Shown here piece by piece: positions 28,618 through 37,688 of a stretch of 64,000 nucleotides of DNA (positions within the stretch are counted from its first letter, which is position 1; each line of letters opens with the position of its first letter). A program made the translations under genes and the position numbers. The notes below the pieces were generated by a model, which was not told the origin of the DNA, did not search any database, and saw only the letters and a list, made by a program, of their open reading frames with translations. The stretch is from an uncultured Collinsella sp. (GTDB lineage: Bacteria; Actinomycetota; Coriobacteriia; Coriobacteriales; Coriobacteriaceae): assembly GCA_900544095.1 (NCBI GenBank), contig UQTV01000001.1:496001-560000 (forward strand). Direction: 5' to 3'.

Positions 28618-29829
28618 TTAGACCAACTTGAAGCCCTTGCGCTTGCCTACGGAGAGGGTGTCGCCCAGCTTGAGGGCGCTCGGATCGATGTTGTAGCTCT
28701 TGGGAGCCACGGCCTTGCCGTTGATCTTGACGCCGCCGCCGTCGATGTCGCGACGGGCCTGGCCGGCGCTGGCCGAAAGACCCAGGTCCTTGAGCAGGCC
28801 GGCGAGGTAGATCTGGCCCTCGTCGTTAACAGTCAGCTCAACATGCTTCTCGGGGAAGTCGGCGAGCTGCCCCTCCTTGAACACGCGGTCGAACTCGGCC
28901 TGAGCCTCGTCGCCGGCGCCGGCGCCGTGGTAGGTGTCGCACAGGTCGCGGCCCAGAGCGCGCTTGAGCTCATAGGGATCGGCAGAGCCGTCGGCCAAAG
29001 CAGCGTCGATCTTGTCGACCTCGGCCGGGGTGAGCGAGCTCGCCAGGCGATAGTACTTACCGATCATCTCGTCGGGGATGGACATGGTCTTGCCGAACAT
29101 ATCCTTGGGCGCGTCGGTCAGGCCGATGTAGTTGCCATAGGACTTGGACATCTTGCGCACGCCATCGGTACCCTCGAGCAGCGGCATGGTGAGCGCGATC
29201 TGGGGCTCCATGCCCATCTTCTCCATGAGCTCGCGGCCGGCGAGCAGGTTGAAGAGCTGATCGGTGCCGCCCATCTCCACGTCAGCCTTAATCATGACCG
29301 AATCGTATGCCTGCATCACGGGATACAGGAACTCATGCAGGGCGATCGGCGTCTGAGACTGGTAGCGCTTGGTAAAGTCATCGCGCTCAAGAATACGGGC
29401 GACGGTGAACTTGGAGCACACCTGCAGCAGACCGGCCAGATCCATCGACAAGATCCAGTCACCGTTGTGCACGATGGTGGTCTTCTCGGGATCCAGGATC
29501 TTCATGGCCTGGCTCACGTAGGTCTCGGCGTTGGCCTCAATCTGCTCCTGCGAAAGCTGCGGGCGGGTGGAATTCTTGCCCGAAGGGTCGCCGATCAGCG
29601 CGGTACCGTTACCGATGATGAGGGTGACGTTGTGGCCCAGGTCCTGGAACTGACGCATCTTGCGCAGCGGCACGGCGTGGCCCAAGTGCAGGTCGGGGCT
29701 GGTGGGGTCGACGCCGAGCTTGATGTTGAGGGGCTCGCCCTTCTCAAGCTTCTTGCGAAGGTCGGCCTCGGGGACGATCTGCGCGGCGCCCGAGGTGATG
29801 ATACGCATTTGCTCGTCAACAGACAGCAT
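28618..29829 (-). CDS. tyrS: Tyrosyl-tRNA synthetase
   Basis: The 403-aa class I synthetase shows the HIGH-type motif as HLGHAV near residue 48, the KMSKS motif as RKMSKSYGNYIG near 230, and a C-terminal S4-like RNA-binding domain with SASAGQARRDIDGGGVKIN. It charges tRNA-Tyr. The length fits the bacterial TyrZ-like group. GGAGG lies before the ATG. The leader has a hairpin near 29853-29880 but no T-box sequence that I can recognise. Confidence 0.96.
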   Translation of the reverse strand: MLSVDEQMRIITSGAAQIVPEADLRKKLEKGEPLNIKLGVDPTSPDLHLGHAVPLRKMRQFQDLGHNVTLIIGNGTALIGDPSGKNSTRPQLSQEQIEANAETYVSQAMKILDPEKTTIVHNGDWILSMDLAGLLQVCSKFTVARILERDDFTKRYQSQTPIALHEFLYPVMQAYDSVMIKADVEMGGTDQLFNLLAGRELMEKMGMEPQIALTMPLLEGTDGVRKMSKSYGNYIGLTDAPKDMFGKTMSIPDEMIGKYYRLASSLTPAEVDKIDAALADGSADPYELKRALGRDLCDTYHGAGAGDEAQAEFDRVFKEGQLADFPEKHVELTVNDEGQIYLAGLLKDLGLSASAGQARRDIDGGGVKINGKAVAPKSYNIDPSALKLGDTLSVGKRKGFKLV

Positions 29830-29925
29830 TGGGTATCCTCCTTTTGCTATAGCACCCTCGCCGAAAACGGCGGTGCTGGAAGTCCATAAACTCTCTTATG
29901 ATAACAAACTGACACGACGCGGCGC

Positions 29926-31902
29926 CTACGACAGGAAAATCCTCGTCCTGCCGCATGCGTCAATGGCAACTGGCAGACGTGTACCGTCACGTTCGACCAG
30001 ATAGCGCGCCTGCCGACGACGCAAGCAGTCGCGGCAACGGACCTGCCCCGTCGCATCGGTGGCGCAGACGCCCTCGGCGGTCAGCAAGCAGTGCTCGCAC
30101 ACCATGAGCTCGGGACGGTCGGCGTCGACCGGACCCAAGACGCCGGGTTCAGCAGCCAGCTCGGCAATACGCCCCCTATCATTGCCGAGCAACTCGGCAG
30201 GCAAGTATACCCACCCCGCACCAAGCCCGCGCAGCCAAGCAAGTGTGGCCCGATTGGCGCAGAACACCGGCGCCGCCACGTCAAACGCCGTGCCCAACTC
30301 GCGGGCCATCGCCACCTGCCCCAGATTGCGGCAGACGACGCGCCCGGCACGCTGCATAAGTGCCCGAGTCCGCTCGGTGTCGCCCGCGCGGCACACTTCG
30401 TCGAGCACCACCGTTGCATCGGACAGATCCCGCTCATCACGCGGATCCACATCCATCAGCTCCCAAGCAAAGACCATACGAGCAAATGCCACATGCTTTG
30501 CCGGCTCCGCCGGCCCCGCCAACTCCGTCGGCACATCGACATCTGCCAGAACGCCCTCAAACGGCAACACCTCAACGGACCGCTCAACAGGCGCGACCGC
30601 ATCTGCCTCGACCCGCATGCGCTCCAACACCGTTGCCGTCTGCCCCAGCACGCCGGCACTGCGAATCAGATAGACCTCGCAGCCCGCGTCCACCTTGCGT
30701 TTGCAACGCACGACGATGCGCTCTCCCGCAGCGGCATCCACGGGGCAAGGCACCTGTGGCCAGCGCTTGGGCACATCGGGACGCGCGTCGGCACCCGGGT
30801 AAAATCGGATCTCGAGCGTATCGCCCGCCGCCACGGCGGCATCAAGCTCAACCGTCACCTCTTCGTGACCCACCGCCACCAAGTGGCCCACGCGCACGCC
30901 CTGGTTGATCGCGCGCTCAAAGCTCATGAGCTCGGCGCCCGAACGACCCCGCAGATACGCATCGGTAAAGCCGCGGTTGAACGACCTTCCCAGCTCGCGC
31001 TCAAGCGCCGGCACCGCATCGGCATCCCATGTGCCGTCGCGCAGCATATTGAGCGCCCGACGCCACACCCTCACCACGTTAAAGACGTAGTCGGGATTCT
31101 TCATGCGGCCCTCGATCTTGAGCGATGCCACGCCGGCGGCAACAAGCTCGGGCAGATGCGCGATGCCCAGATAGTCACGCGGACAAAGCAGGCGATCCCC
31201 TTCGACAGCGACAACACTCTGCCCCGCCTCGTCCACCAAGTCATAGGATAGACGGCACGGTTGCGTGCAATCACCGCGCATCGCAGAGCGGCCACGTCGA
31301 AGGGCCGAAAACTCACACGCGCCTGAATAGCCAATGCAAATAGCGCCGTGACAGAACACCTCGATGGGCACGCCAGTAGCGCAAAGCGCCTCAATCTCTG
31401 CCACGCTCAGCTCGCGCGCAGTCGTCACGCGCTCAACGCCCAACTCCTTGGCAGCCAACTGCACGGCACCCTCGCTATGAGCGCCCGCCTGAGTGGACAG
31501 GTGAATCTCGACCCCCGGAATCGCCGCACGAAGTGCACAAGCCAGCCCGGCATCGGCCACAATCAACGCATCGGCACCCAACGCGCGCGCATGCGCCCCC
31601 AACGCCACGGCGTCGGCAAGCTCATCATCGAACACGAACACGTTGAGCGTCACGTACACACGCACGCCACGGGCATGGGCCACGGCACAACCGCGCGCGA
31701 ACTCATCATCGCTAAAGCCATGCGCGCTCACTCGAGCGTTGAATCCGTCCAGCCCCGCATAGATGGCATCGGCACCCGCCGCAATCGCCGCGAGCATCTG
31801 GTCAAGTCCGCCAGCAGGCGCCAGCAGTTCGGGCAGCGCCACTTCAGCCGCCGCCAACTCGCTTTCGCATTGTCCGCTCGATTCCATCGGCCGAATCGCC
31901 AT
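29926..31902 (-). CDS. Peptidase U32 family protein (large form)
   Basis: The 658-aa protein opens with LPELLAPAGGLDQMLAAIAA and carries the U32 signature EVFCHGAICIGYSGACEFS near 180, plus CTQPCRLSYDL and LKIEGRMKNPDYVFNVV. The C-terminal part holds a cysteine cluster, CEHCLLTAEGVC then CRDCLRRRQ. Some U32 members are now known to hydroxylate tRNA or 23S rRNA rather than cleave protein; the cysteines may bind a cluster. I chose the ATG at 31902 with AAGGAG upstream. A second U32 gene begins at 63713. Confidence 0.9.
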   Translation of the reverse strand: MAIRPMESSGQCESELAAAEVALPELLAPAGGLDQMLAAIAAGADAIYAGLDGFNARVSAHGFSDDEFARGCAVAHARGVRVYVTLNVFVFDDELADAVALGAHARALGADALIVADAGLACALRAAIPGVEIHLSTQAGAHSEGAVQLAAKELGVERVTTARELSVAEIEALCATGVPIEVFCHGAICIGYSGACEFSALRRGRSAMRGDCTQPCRLSYDLVDEAGQSVVAVEGDRLLCPRDYLGIAHLPELVAAGVASLKIEGRMKNPDYVFNVVRVWRRALNMLRDGTWDADAVPALERELGRSFNRGFTDAYLRGRSGAELMSFERAINQGVRVGHLVAVGHEEVTVELDAAVAAGDTLEIRFYPGADARPDVPKRWPQVPCPVDAAAGERIVVRCKRKVDAGCEVYLIRSAGVLGQTATVLERMRVEADAVAPVERSVEVLPFEGVLADVDVPTELAGPAEPAKHVAFARMVFAWELMDVDPRDERDLSDATVVLDEVCRAGDTERTRALMQRAGRVVCRNLGQVAMARELGTAFDVAAPVFCANRATLAWLRGLGAGWVYLPAELLGNDRGRIAELAAEPGVLGPVDADRPELMVCEHCLLTAEGVCATDATGQVRCRDCLRRRQARYLVERDGTRLPVAIDACGRTRIFLS

Positions 31903-32063
31903 CGGTAAACTCCTTGCCAAGGTGTGCTTTCACTCTGAAAATTGCTGCCAACCAGCATACACGAGACCCCGCATGCCCCGATTGGTTTATCGTGTAATAA
32001 CTTATGTCCATCCTGCCCGGCAGCATACCTGCCGCCTGGCACGACATACCTGGAGGTCAATAT

Positions 32064-34292
32064 ATGGGTCCTCGCCAACGACAGGGGCGCGGTCGCTCCA
32101 AGACGCATGCCCTTCCCATGATCTTGCTCTCGTTTTTGGGCTTTCTGCTTATCGCGGGCGTAGCGTTTGGCATCGGCATGATCGGCAACGTCAACCGCTG
32201 GCTGTCCGATCTGCCCGACTACACCGATGCCAACGCGTATCTGGTGAGCGAGCCCACCGACATCGTCGACTGCAACGGCAATACCATTGCGAGTTTCTAC
32301 ACGCAAAACCGCAAGTCCATCACCAAGGACCAAGTGTCCCCGTACGTGCTGCAGGGCACCGTTGACGTTGAGGACGAGCGCTTCTACGAGCACGGCGGCA
32401 TCGACCTCTGGGGCATTGCACGCGCATCGGTGGCAACCCTCATCGGCGGCCACGAGGGCGCATCGACCATCACCCAGCAGCTGGTTCGCAACACCATCTT
32501 GCAGGAGGAACAATTCGACTCGACCATCGAGCGTAAGGTGCGCGAGGCCTATATCGCCATCAAGATGGAGGATATGTACTCCAAAGACGAGATCCTCATG
32601 ATGTACCTCAACACCATCTACTACGGCCATGGAGCATATGGCATCGAGGCCGCCGCCGAGACCTATCTGTCCAAAACCGCCGCCGACCTCACCCTGAGCG
32701 AGGCCGCGCTGCTGATCGGCCTTCCCAACTCGCCCTCGCAGTACGACCCCACGGTTAATCCCGACTTGGCGCTGTCCCGCCGCAACAAGGTTCTGGACAA
32801 CATGCTGCGTCTGGGCCACATCACGCAGGAAGAGCACGATGCCGCGCAGGCTGAGCCCATCACGCTTAACGTGACCGAGATTTCGGGCAGTGGCGTCGAT
32901 GTGTACTCTCAGCCCTACTTTGTCGCCTACGTTAAGCAGCTGCTTGAGCAGGAGTTCTCCACCGACGTGCTCTTTAAGGGCGGTCTGACCGTCAAGACCA
33001 CCATCGACCCCACCATGCAGCAGGTGGCCGAGGAGGCCGTGCGCTCGCAGCTCGACACGCTTTCGCTCGACGGACTGGACATGGGCATGGTCGTCGTTGA
33101 CCCCAAGACCGGCTACATCAAGTGCATGGTGGGCGGCTACGACTACAACGCCGACGAGAATCACGTGAACCACGCTACGGCAAAGCGCCCCGTGGGCTCC
33201 ACGTTTAAGGCCTTTACGCTGGCAACTGCCATCCAAAACGGTATGAACCCCAACGTCACCCTCAACTGCAACTCGCCGCTCAAGGCCAAGGGCACCACGA
33301 CCGAGGTGCAAAACTACGGCAACCAGAGCTATGGCAACATCACGCTTAAACAGGCAACGGCATACTCATCCAACACCGGCTACATTCAGGTGGCCGAAGC
33401 CATCGGCAATGACAAGATCATGTCGCTCGTCAAAAAGCTTGGCATCGATCCCGCCAAGGACAATATCGAGGACGTTCCCGTCATGACGCTCGGCACCGGG
33501 TCCATCTCACCGCTCGAGATGGCATCTGCCTACGCAACGTTTGCCAACGGTGGCTACTACCGTCAGCCCATCGCCATTACCGAGATCGACTCGCGTACCG
33601 GCTCGGTTCTGTACCAGCACACTGACAATCCCACGCAGGTGCTCACCGAAGGCGAGGCTGCCGCGGTTACCGACGTTCTATCCGGCGTCATGCAGGGCAG
33701 CGGCACGGGTGCCGCCGGCGCGCTGAGCGTCAACCAGCCCTATGCCGGCAAGACGGGCACCACTGACAACACCACCAACCTGTGGTTCTGCGGCTTCACG
33801 CCGCAACTGGCATGCGCCCTGTGGACCGGTTATTCCGCAGGCGAGATTCCCATCCAAAAGTACGGTTCGGACCTGCTGGGCGACAGCACCAACCTGCCCG
33901 TCTTTAAGAAGTTCATGAACACCGTTCTTGCGGGCACCGAGCGCGAGGAATTCCCGACCGGAACGGCTCCCACGTACAAGAACAATAACGTCTGGAAGTT
34001 CTACGGCACAAACAACAAAAAGAAAGACGAGGAGGATAAAGACGAGGGAAAAGAAGAGGAAGAGACCACGACCACCACAACGACAACGACAACCACGACC
34101 ACTGAAACCCCGGGCGGCAACACCACCGGCGATAGCGGCACGACAGGTGGCGACGGTGGCACGGGTGGCGATAGCGGCACGACAGGTGGCGACGGTGGCA
34201 CGGGTGGCAATGGCGGCACGGGTGGCGACGGTGGCACGCCGACGCCTACCCCCGATCCTACGCCCACGCGCGAACCCTCTACGGGCCAGTAG
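32064..34292 (+). CDS. Class A penicillin-binding protein (bifunctional peptidoglycan synthase)
   Basis: The 742-aa protein has one N-terminal membrane helix (about 18-40). The GT51 glycosyltransferase domain shows VEDERFYEHGGIDLWGIARA, GASTITQQLVRN, RKVREAYIAIKME and YLNTIYYGHGAYGIEAAA. The transpeptidase domain shows the serine motif KRPVGSTFKAF, SSNTGY and KTGTTDNTTNLWFCG. It polymerises and cross-links glycan strands outside the membrane. The last 75 residues are a Thr run, then Gly/Asp/Thr repeats and a Pro/Thr end, likely a flexible wall-spanning tail. The ATG at 32064 has GGAGG upstream. Confidence 0.95.
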   Translation: MGPRQRQGRGRSKTHALPMILLSFLGFLLIAGVAFGIGMIGNVNRWLSDLPDYTDANAYLVSEPTDIVDCNGNTIASFYTQNRKSITKDQVSPYVLQGTVDVEDERFYEHGGIDLWGIARASVATLIGGHEGASTITQQLVRNTILQEEQFDSTIERKVREAYIAIKMEDMYSKDEILMMYLNTIYYGHGAYGIEAAAETYLSKTAADLTLSEAALLIGLPNSPSQYDPTVNPDLALSRRNKVLDNMLRLGHITQEEHDAAQAEPITLNVTEISGSGVDVYSQPYFVAYVKQLLEQEFSTDVLFKGGLTVKTTIDPTMQQVAEEAVRSQLDTLSLDGLDMGMVVVDPKTGYIKCMVGGYDYNADENHVNHATAKRPVGSTFKAFTLATAIQNGMNPNVTLNCNSPLKAKGTTTEVQNYGNQSYGNITLKQATAYSSNTGYIQVAEAIGNDKIMSLVKKLGIDPAKDNIEDVPVMTLGTGSISPLEMASAYATFANGGYYRQPIAITEIDSRTGSVLYQHTDNPTQVLTEGEAAAVTDVLSGVMQGSGTGAAGALSVNQPYAGKTGTTDNTTNLWFCGFTPQLACALWTGYSAGEIPIQKYGSDLLGDSTNLPVFKKFMNTVLAGTEREEFPTGTAPTYKNNNVWKFYGTNNKKKDEEDKDEGKEEEETTTTTTTTTTTTTETPGGNTTGDSGTTGGDGGTGGDSGTTGGDGGTGGNGGTGGDGGTPTPTPDPTPTREPSTGQ
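34066..34250 (+). repeat. Coding minisatellite in the tail of the penicillin-binding protein
   Basis: A run of ACC/ACG/ACA threonine codons (about 34066-34107) is followed by repeats of GGTGGCGACGGTGGCACG and GGTGGCGATAGCGGCACG units up to about 34240. The repeats keep the reading frame. Such tracts expand and contract by slippage. Confidence 0.8.
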
Positions 34293-34317
34293 GCGCAAAG
34301 CGGCATCTGACACCAAG

Positions 34318-34358
34318 GCGCCCGAGCAGCACGTACGCTGCTCGGGCGCTTCTTTATT
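34318..34358 (+). terminator. Terminator after the penicillin-binding protein
   Basis: A perfect 13-bp stem (34318-34330 with 34337-34349) and 6-base loop are followed by TTCTTTATTT. It lies 26 bases past the stop. Confidence 0.93.
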
Positions 34359-34507
34359 TCGGCAGATGCCACATGATGCCACGACGGCCCCGGCTGCAGG
34401 ACCGATAGAGCAACGGGTGCCGGCATGCAAAAGGGCGCTGACCTTCGTAAACGCCCTCGGCAATTACCTATAGCAACAATCGGCACAGCAGCAGTGCCAC
34501 GCATCCC

Positions 34508-34945
34508 CTACTTGTGAGAGTTACTCAGCTTGTTGATGAGCGCCTCAAGGCGTTCGCCGTCCTCGGCCGTCTGCGCAATGACTAAGATCGTGTCGTTGCC
34601 GGCAAGCGAGCCAAGCACGTCGGGCAGCTCCGCGGCATCGACCGCTGCGGCAATACCAGAAGCCGTACCGGGCTGCGCCTTGATCATAACCAGATTATCG
34701 GTGCGCAGTACGCCGGTAACCAGCTCGGAAACCATGCGCTGCAGATGCAGGTCCTCGGCAAGGACATAGATGCCCTCGGGGAGCTTACGCAGTCCCATGT
34801 CCGCGATGTCGCGCGAAACGGTCGCCTGCGTGCAATCGAAACCCATGGCGCGAAGCTCGTCTACCAAAACGCGCTGCGTGCGTACGTCCTTATTGCGAAC
34901 AATATCTCTGATGGCATCCTGGCGCCCATTGCGTTTTTTGGCCAT
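34508..34945 (-). CDS. argR: Arginine repressor ArgR/AhrC
   Basis: The 145-aa protein has an N-terminal winged helix (DAIRDIVRNKDVRTQRVLVD, TQATVSRDIADMGLRKLP) and a C-terminal oligomerisation and arginine-binding domain (MIKAQPGTASGIAAAVDAA, LAGNDTILVIAQT). ArgR controls arginine synthesis or catabolism. I chose the ATG at 34945 with GAGGT upstream; the frame is open 11 codons earlier. No arginine gene is adjacent. The palindrome at 34976-34992 lies in its own promoter region and may serve autoregulation. Confidence 0.94.
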   Translation of the reverse strand: MAKKRNGRQDAIRDIVRNKDVRTQRVLVDELRAMGFDCTQATVSRDIADMGLRKLPEGIYVLAEDLHLQRMVSELVTGVLRTDNLVMIKAQPGTASGIAAAVDAAELPDVLGSLAGNDTILVIAQTAEDGERLEALINKLSNSHK

Positions 34946-34975
34946 ACAAAACCTCACTCCAAAAGATGGCGGAGA

Positions 34976-34992
34976 CAATCACTTAGTGATTG
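34976..34992. promoter_or_regulatory. Palindrome upstream of argR
   Basis: CAATCAC-TTA-GTGATTG is a perfect 7-bp inverted repeat, 31 bases before the argR ATG, in an AT-rich stretch. It is a candidate operator. It does not closely match the E. coli ARG box consensus. Confidence 0.45.
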
Positions 34993-35077
34993 AATAGTTT
35001 AGCGCTATTTGAGGGTTTTAGTGAATAAGAACGCATTTCGAAACAATTCCATGCAATTTATTTCGAAAATCACGCTA

Positions 35078-36154
35078 CTAGACAGTCCGGACGCCCGAAC
35101 GATTGAAAAAGGCCGCCAGATGCGTATACAACGCACACCGCATGGGCTTGGCACTAGCTATCGAACCATAGAGCAGACCTAGGCCACGATGATTGCCTTT
35201 AAGAGCCGCAACCATCTGACGGGTACGCTGCGCTTCGAGCATATCATGCAAACGGGCCGAACGCTCTATTGAAGACACCCCATGGGGGCTCAAACACAAA
35301 TTTTCGATGCAGGCGACCAGACCGGCGTAGTAATACCGCTGGCAGACCAGTTTCAACTGATTGCCACCGCCCGCGACGGCAAGCGAGTCGGCAAGCCTGT
35401 CGAGCGCCCCGATATCATCAGAAAGCCTGGCAAACATCGTGGGGTCAAACGTCTCCGTAATCGACGGCGCAACTGCATGAAAACGGGCACGGCCACATCC
35501 CGAAACGCGCTTTGCCTGCGAAAGCGCGAGCGTCAAAAAAGACACCGTTCGAAACGCATCGCCATGCGCAAGGCACGCCTCAAAAAGGGCGCGATCATAC
35601 AGCACGCCAGAGGTCTGTCGGATTAAACCACAGGAAACCAATTGGGTCAGGCAAGCCGCCCGGTCCTCATCTTCAGAAACGGATGTCGCGTCCAAAACTC
35701 GGGAATGACGTTCGCGGTGAACATCGTAGCGATCGAGCGAAACAGAGGGAAACACGATGTCAGCAGAAGCGTCGCAGGAGCTTTCGACCATCTGCGAAAG
35801 GGACTGCGGCGCAAACCACTCATTGGCATTCATCGCAATGATCTGGGAGCCGCGCGAAGCCGCAAAGCCGGCACGCAGGCAGGCGCCAGGCGTCGGGTCT
35901 TCAACATCAATCAAATCAATATGAATATCTCTGTCGGCAGCAACTTCGAGCGAATGACGCACACCAGCTACCACGCCGCGGCAAACGACGACAATCTGCA
36001 AATCGTAGAGGTCTTGGTTCTGGATGCTCTCGAGAGCGCGCATCGTATAACTGGGGGAACCCTCAACAATCAGGATCACCGAAAGTCGCGGATGCGAACC
36101 ACGTCGAACCAAGTTTTCCGTCCTCTCGACAGCCAGTAACAAACTGCCGTTCAT
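35078..36154 (-). CDS. Family 2-type glycosyltransferase
   Basis: The 358-aa protein shows the GT-A opening LSVILIVEGSPSYTMRALESIQNQDLYDLQIVVV and a SRGSQIIAMNANEWFAPQSL segment where the DxD motif would normally be. The canonical DxD is not clear (MNANEW), so catalytic competence is uncertain. The C-terminal half has no recognised domain. The ATG at 36154 follows GGGG at fair spacing; a GTG-type start five codons earlier is possible. It is not in a polysaccharide cluster; truA lies upstream. Confidence 0.7.
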   Translation of the reverse strand: MNGSLLLAVERTENLVRRGSHPRLSVILIVEGSPSYTMRALESIQNQDLYDLQIVVVCRGVVAGVRHSLEVAADRDIHIDLIDVEDPTPGACLRAGFAASRGSQIIAMNANEWFAPQSLSQMVESSCDASADIVFPSVSLDRYDVHRERHSRVLDATSVSEDEDRAACLTQLVSCGLIRQTSGVLYDRALFEACLAHGDAFRTVSFLTLALSQAKRVSGCGRARFHAVAPSITETFDPTMFARLSDDIGALDRLADSLAVAGGGNQLKLVCQRYYYAGLVACIENLCLSPHGVSSIERSARLHDMLEAQRTRQMVAALKGNHRGLGLLYGSIASAKPMRCALYTHLAAFFNRSGVRTV

Positions 36155-36273
36155 GGTACACCCCGTCAATTAATGCGGATGGTCGCCCGTCGCGATGCAC
36201 GTCAAGAACAGATGTTGCACACGCCCCGCTCACAGGCGCTGCACACAAAGATCGCCGTCAGGCAGCCACTTCC

Positions 36274-37098
36274 CTAATCGAGCACCACAAGCTCGGTGGA
36301 GTCGTAATCCACGCCCATAAAGGTAAGACCGCATGCGGGTGCCGTAGGACCAGCTGCGGTGCGATCGCAGGCATCAATTACCTCACGCATCCACTCGGGA
36401 TCGCGGCGATGCATGCCGATCTCAACAAGGGTGCCCACAATGGTTCGCACCATCGAATGCAAAAACGCATTGCCCTCGATGGTAAACGTGAGGATGTCCT
36501 CGCCAAAGGCGACCTCATGGCCAAACTCGGCACGCATTACGCAGCGGTGCGTAGGTTTGCCCACGGCAGAGGCGACCTTGCAAAAGCTCTTAAAGTCCTG
36601 CTCGCCCAAAAGCGTAGGGCAGGCGGCCGCCATCGCATCGACGTCGAGGGGATAGCGATGCCACCACACGGCACCGCGTGACAGCACGGGCCGCGCATCA
36701 CGGTCGGCAATGCGATAGGTGTAAGTGCGAGAGCGCGCGTCAAAACGTGCAGAAAAGCCCTTACGAGCCTTGTAGACCTCGTTTATGGCGATATCTTTGC
36801 CCAGGAGGGCATCCATAGCCCTCAGCCACCTACGGCGCGTCAAAGCGAGCTCAGCGTCCGTTACAGGCACGCTGATGTATTGGGCCACCGCATGAACGCC
36901 GGCATCGGTACGCCCCGCGCACGTCAGATCGATTGGGCGGCGCAGCAACGTCTCAATGGCACGGCGCAGCTCGCCCGCGACCGTCGTCTGGCCCGGCTGC
37001 TCGGCAAATCCGCTATAGGAGGAGCCATCGTAGGCCACGCGAAATACAAGGGTGGCGTCAAGCTCGGGGGTCGAATTGAAATCAGACGGCGCAGTCAT
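36274..37098 (-). CDS. truA: tRNA pseudouridine synthase A
   Basis: The 274-aa enzyme converts uridine 38-40 of the tRNA anticodon arm to pseudouridine. The catalytic aspartate lies in CAGRTDAGVHAVAQ, with FRVAYDGSSYSGFAEQPGQ at the N-terminus and FLHSMVRTIVGTLVEIG near 210. The ATG at 37098 has GGGAG upstream. It follows rplQ and its terminator, the usual location of truA beside the ribosomal alpha operon. Confidence 0.95.
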   Translation of the reverse strand: MTAPSDFNSTPELDATLVFRVAYDGSSYSGFAEQPGQTTVAGELRRAIETLLRRPIDLTCAGRTDAGVHAVAQYISVPVTDAELALTRRRWLRAMDALLGKDIAINEVYKARKGFSARFDARSRTYTYRIADRDARPVLSRGAVWWHRYPLDVDAMAAACPTLLGEQDFKSFCKVASAVGKPTHRCVMRAEFGHEVAFGEDILTFTIEGNAFLHSMVRTIVGTLVEIGMHRRDPEWMREVIDACDRTAAGPTAPACGLTFMGVDYDSTELVVLD

Positions 37099-37133
37099 AG
37101 GCGCTCCCAACAAACTAGCAACGGTATTGCGAC

Positions 37134-37164
37134 AAAAAAAGAGGGGTACGCGAACGTACCCCTC
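37134..37164 (-). terminator. Strong terminator of the ribosomal operon after rplQ
   Basis: GAGGGGTACG at 37141-37150 pairs perfectly with 37155-37164 around a 4-base loop. Seven T residues follow on the minus strand. It lies 27 bases past the rplQ stop. Confidence 0.95.
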
Positions 37165-37190
37165 GAATATAGCCTATGCAGACAGAATGT

Positions 37191-37658
37191 CTACTCAGCG
37201 GTCTCCTCAGCAGGAGCCTCCTCGACAGCCTCGACCTTCTTGGGAGCAGCGGCCTTCTTGGGGGCCGGAGCAGCCTTCTTGGCCTTAGGCGTGCAAGGCT
37301 CGGTGACGAGCTCCATGATAACGATAGGAGCGTTATCACCCTTACGGTTACCGAGCTTCATGATGCGGGTGTAACCGCCGTTGCGGTCCTGCCACATGCC
37401 CTGAGCAGCCTTGTCGAAGATCTCGGCAACGAGCTGCTTATCGCCGAGCTTGGCGATAGCCAGACGACGAGAGTGCAGGTCGCCCTTCTTGGCCCAAGTG
37501 ATGATCGGGTCGACGACCGAACGCAGCGCCTTAGCGCGGGTCTCGGTGGTCTTGATGCGGTCGTTCTCGAAGAGGGCCTTAGCAAGGCTCTTCTTCATGG
37601 CCTTGGTGTGGCTCGCATCGGTGCCGAGCTTCAGGCCCTTCTTAACGTTGTGACGCAT
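37191..37658 (-). CDS. rplQ: Ribosomal protein L17 with Ala/Lys-rich tail
   Basis: The 155-aa protein matches bL17 over the first 120 residues (RHNVKKGLKLGTDASHTKAM, RAKALRSVVDPIITWAKKGD, RIMKLGNRKGDNAPIVIMEL). A further 35 residues of Ala, Pro, Lys and Glu extend the C-terminus, like the tail of L31. It belongs to the large subunit near the exit tunnel. It is last in the operon, 30 bases after rpoA, with GAGGAG before the ATG. Confidence 0.96.
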   Translation of the reverse strand: MRHNVKKGLKLGTDASHTKAMKKSLAKALFENDRIKTTETRAKALRSVVDPIITWAKKGDLHSRRLAIAKLGDKQLVAEIFDKAAQGMWQDRNGGYTRIMKLGNRKGDNAPIVIMELVTEPCTPKAKKAAPAPKKAAAPKKVEAVEEAPAEETAE

Positions 37659-37688
37659 GGTCTAGTTTCTCCTCAAATATGCGAAGCA

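Noticed and set aside
29830..29925. T-box upstream of tyrS
   Set aside because: Only a short hairpin is present; no specifier loop or T-box sequence is seen.
31728..33311. A 527-codon open frame antisense to the penicillin-binding protein
   Set aside because: It is a shadow frame; the plus-strand protein has all catalytic motifs.
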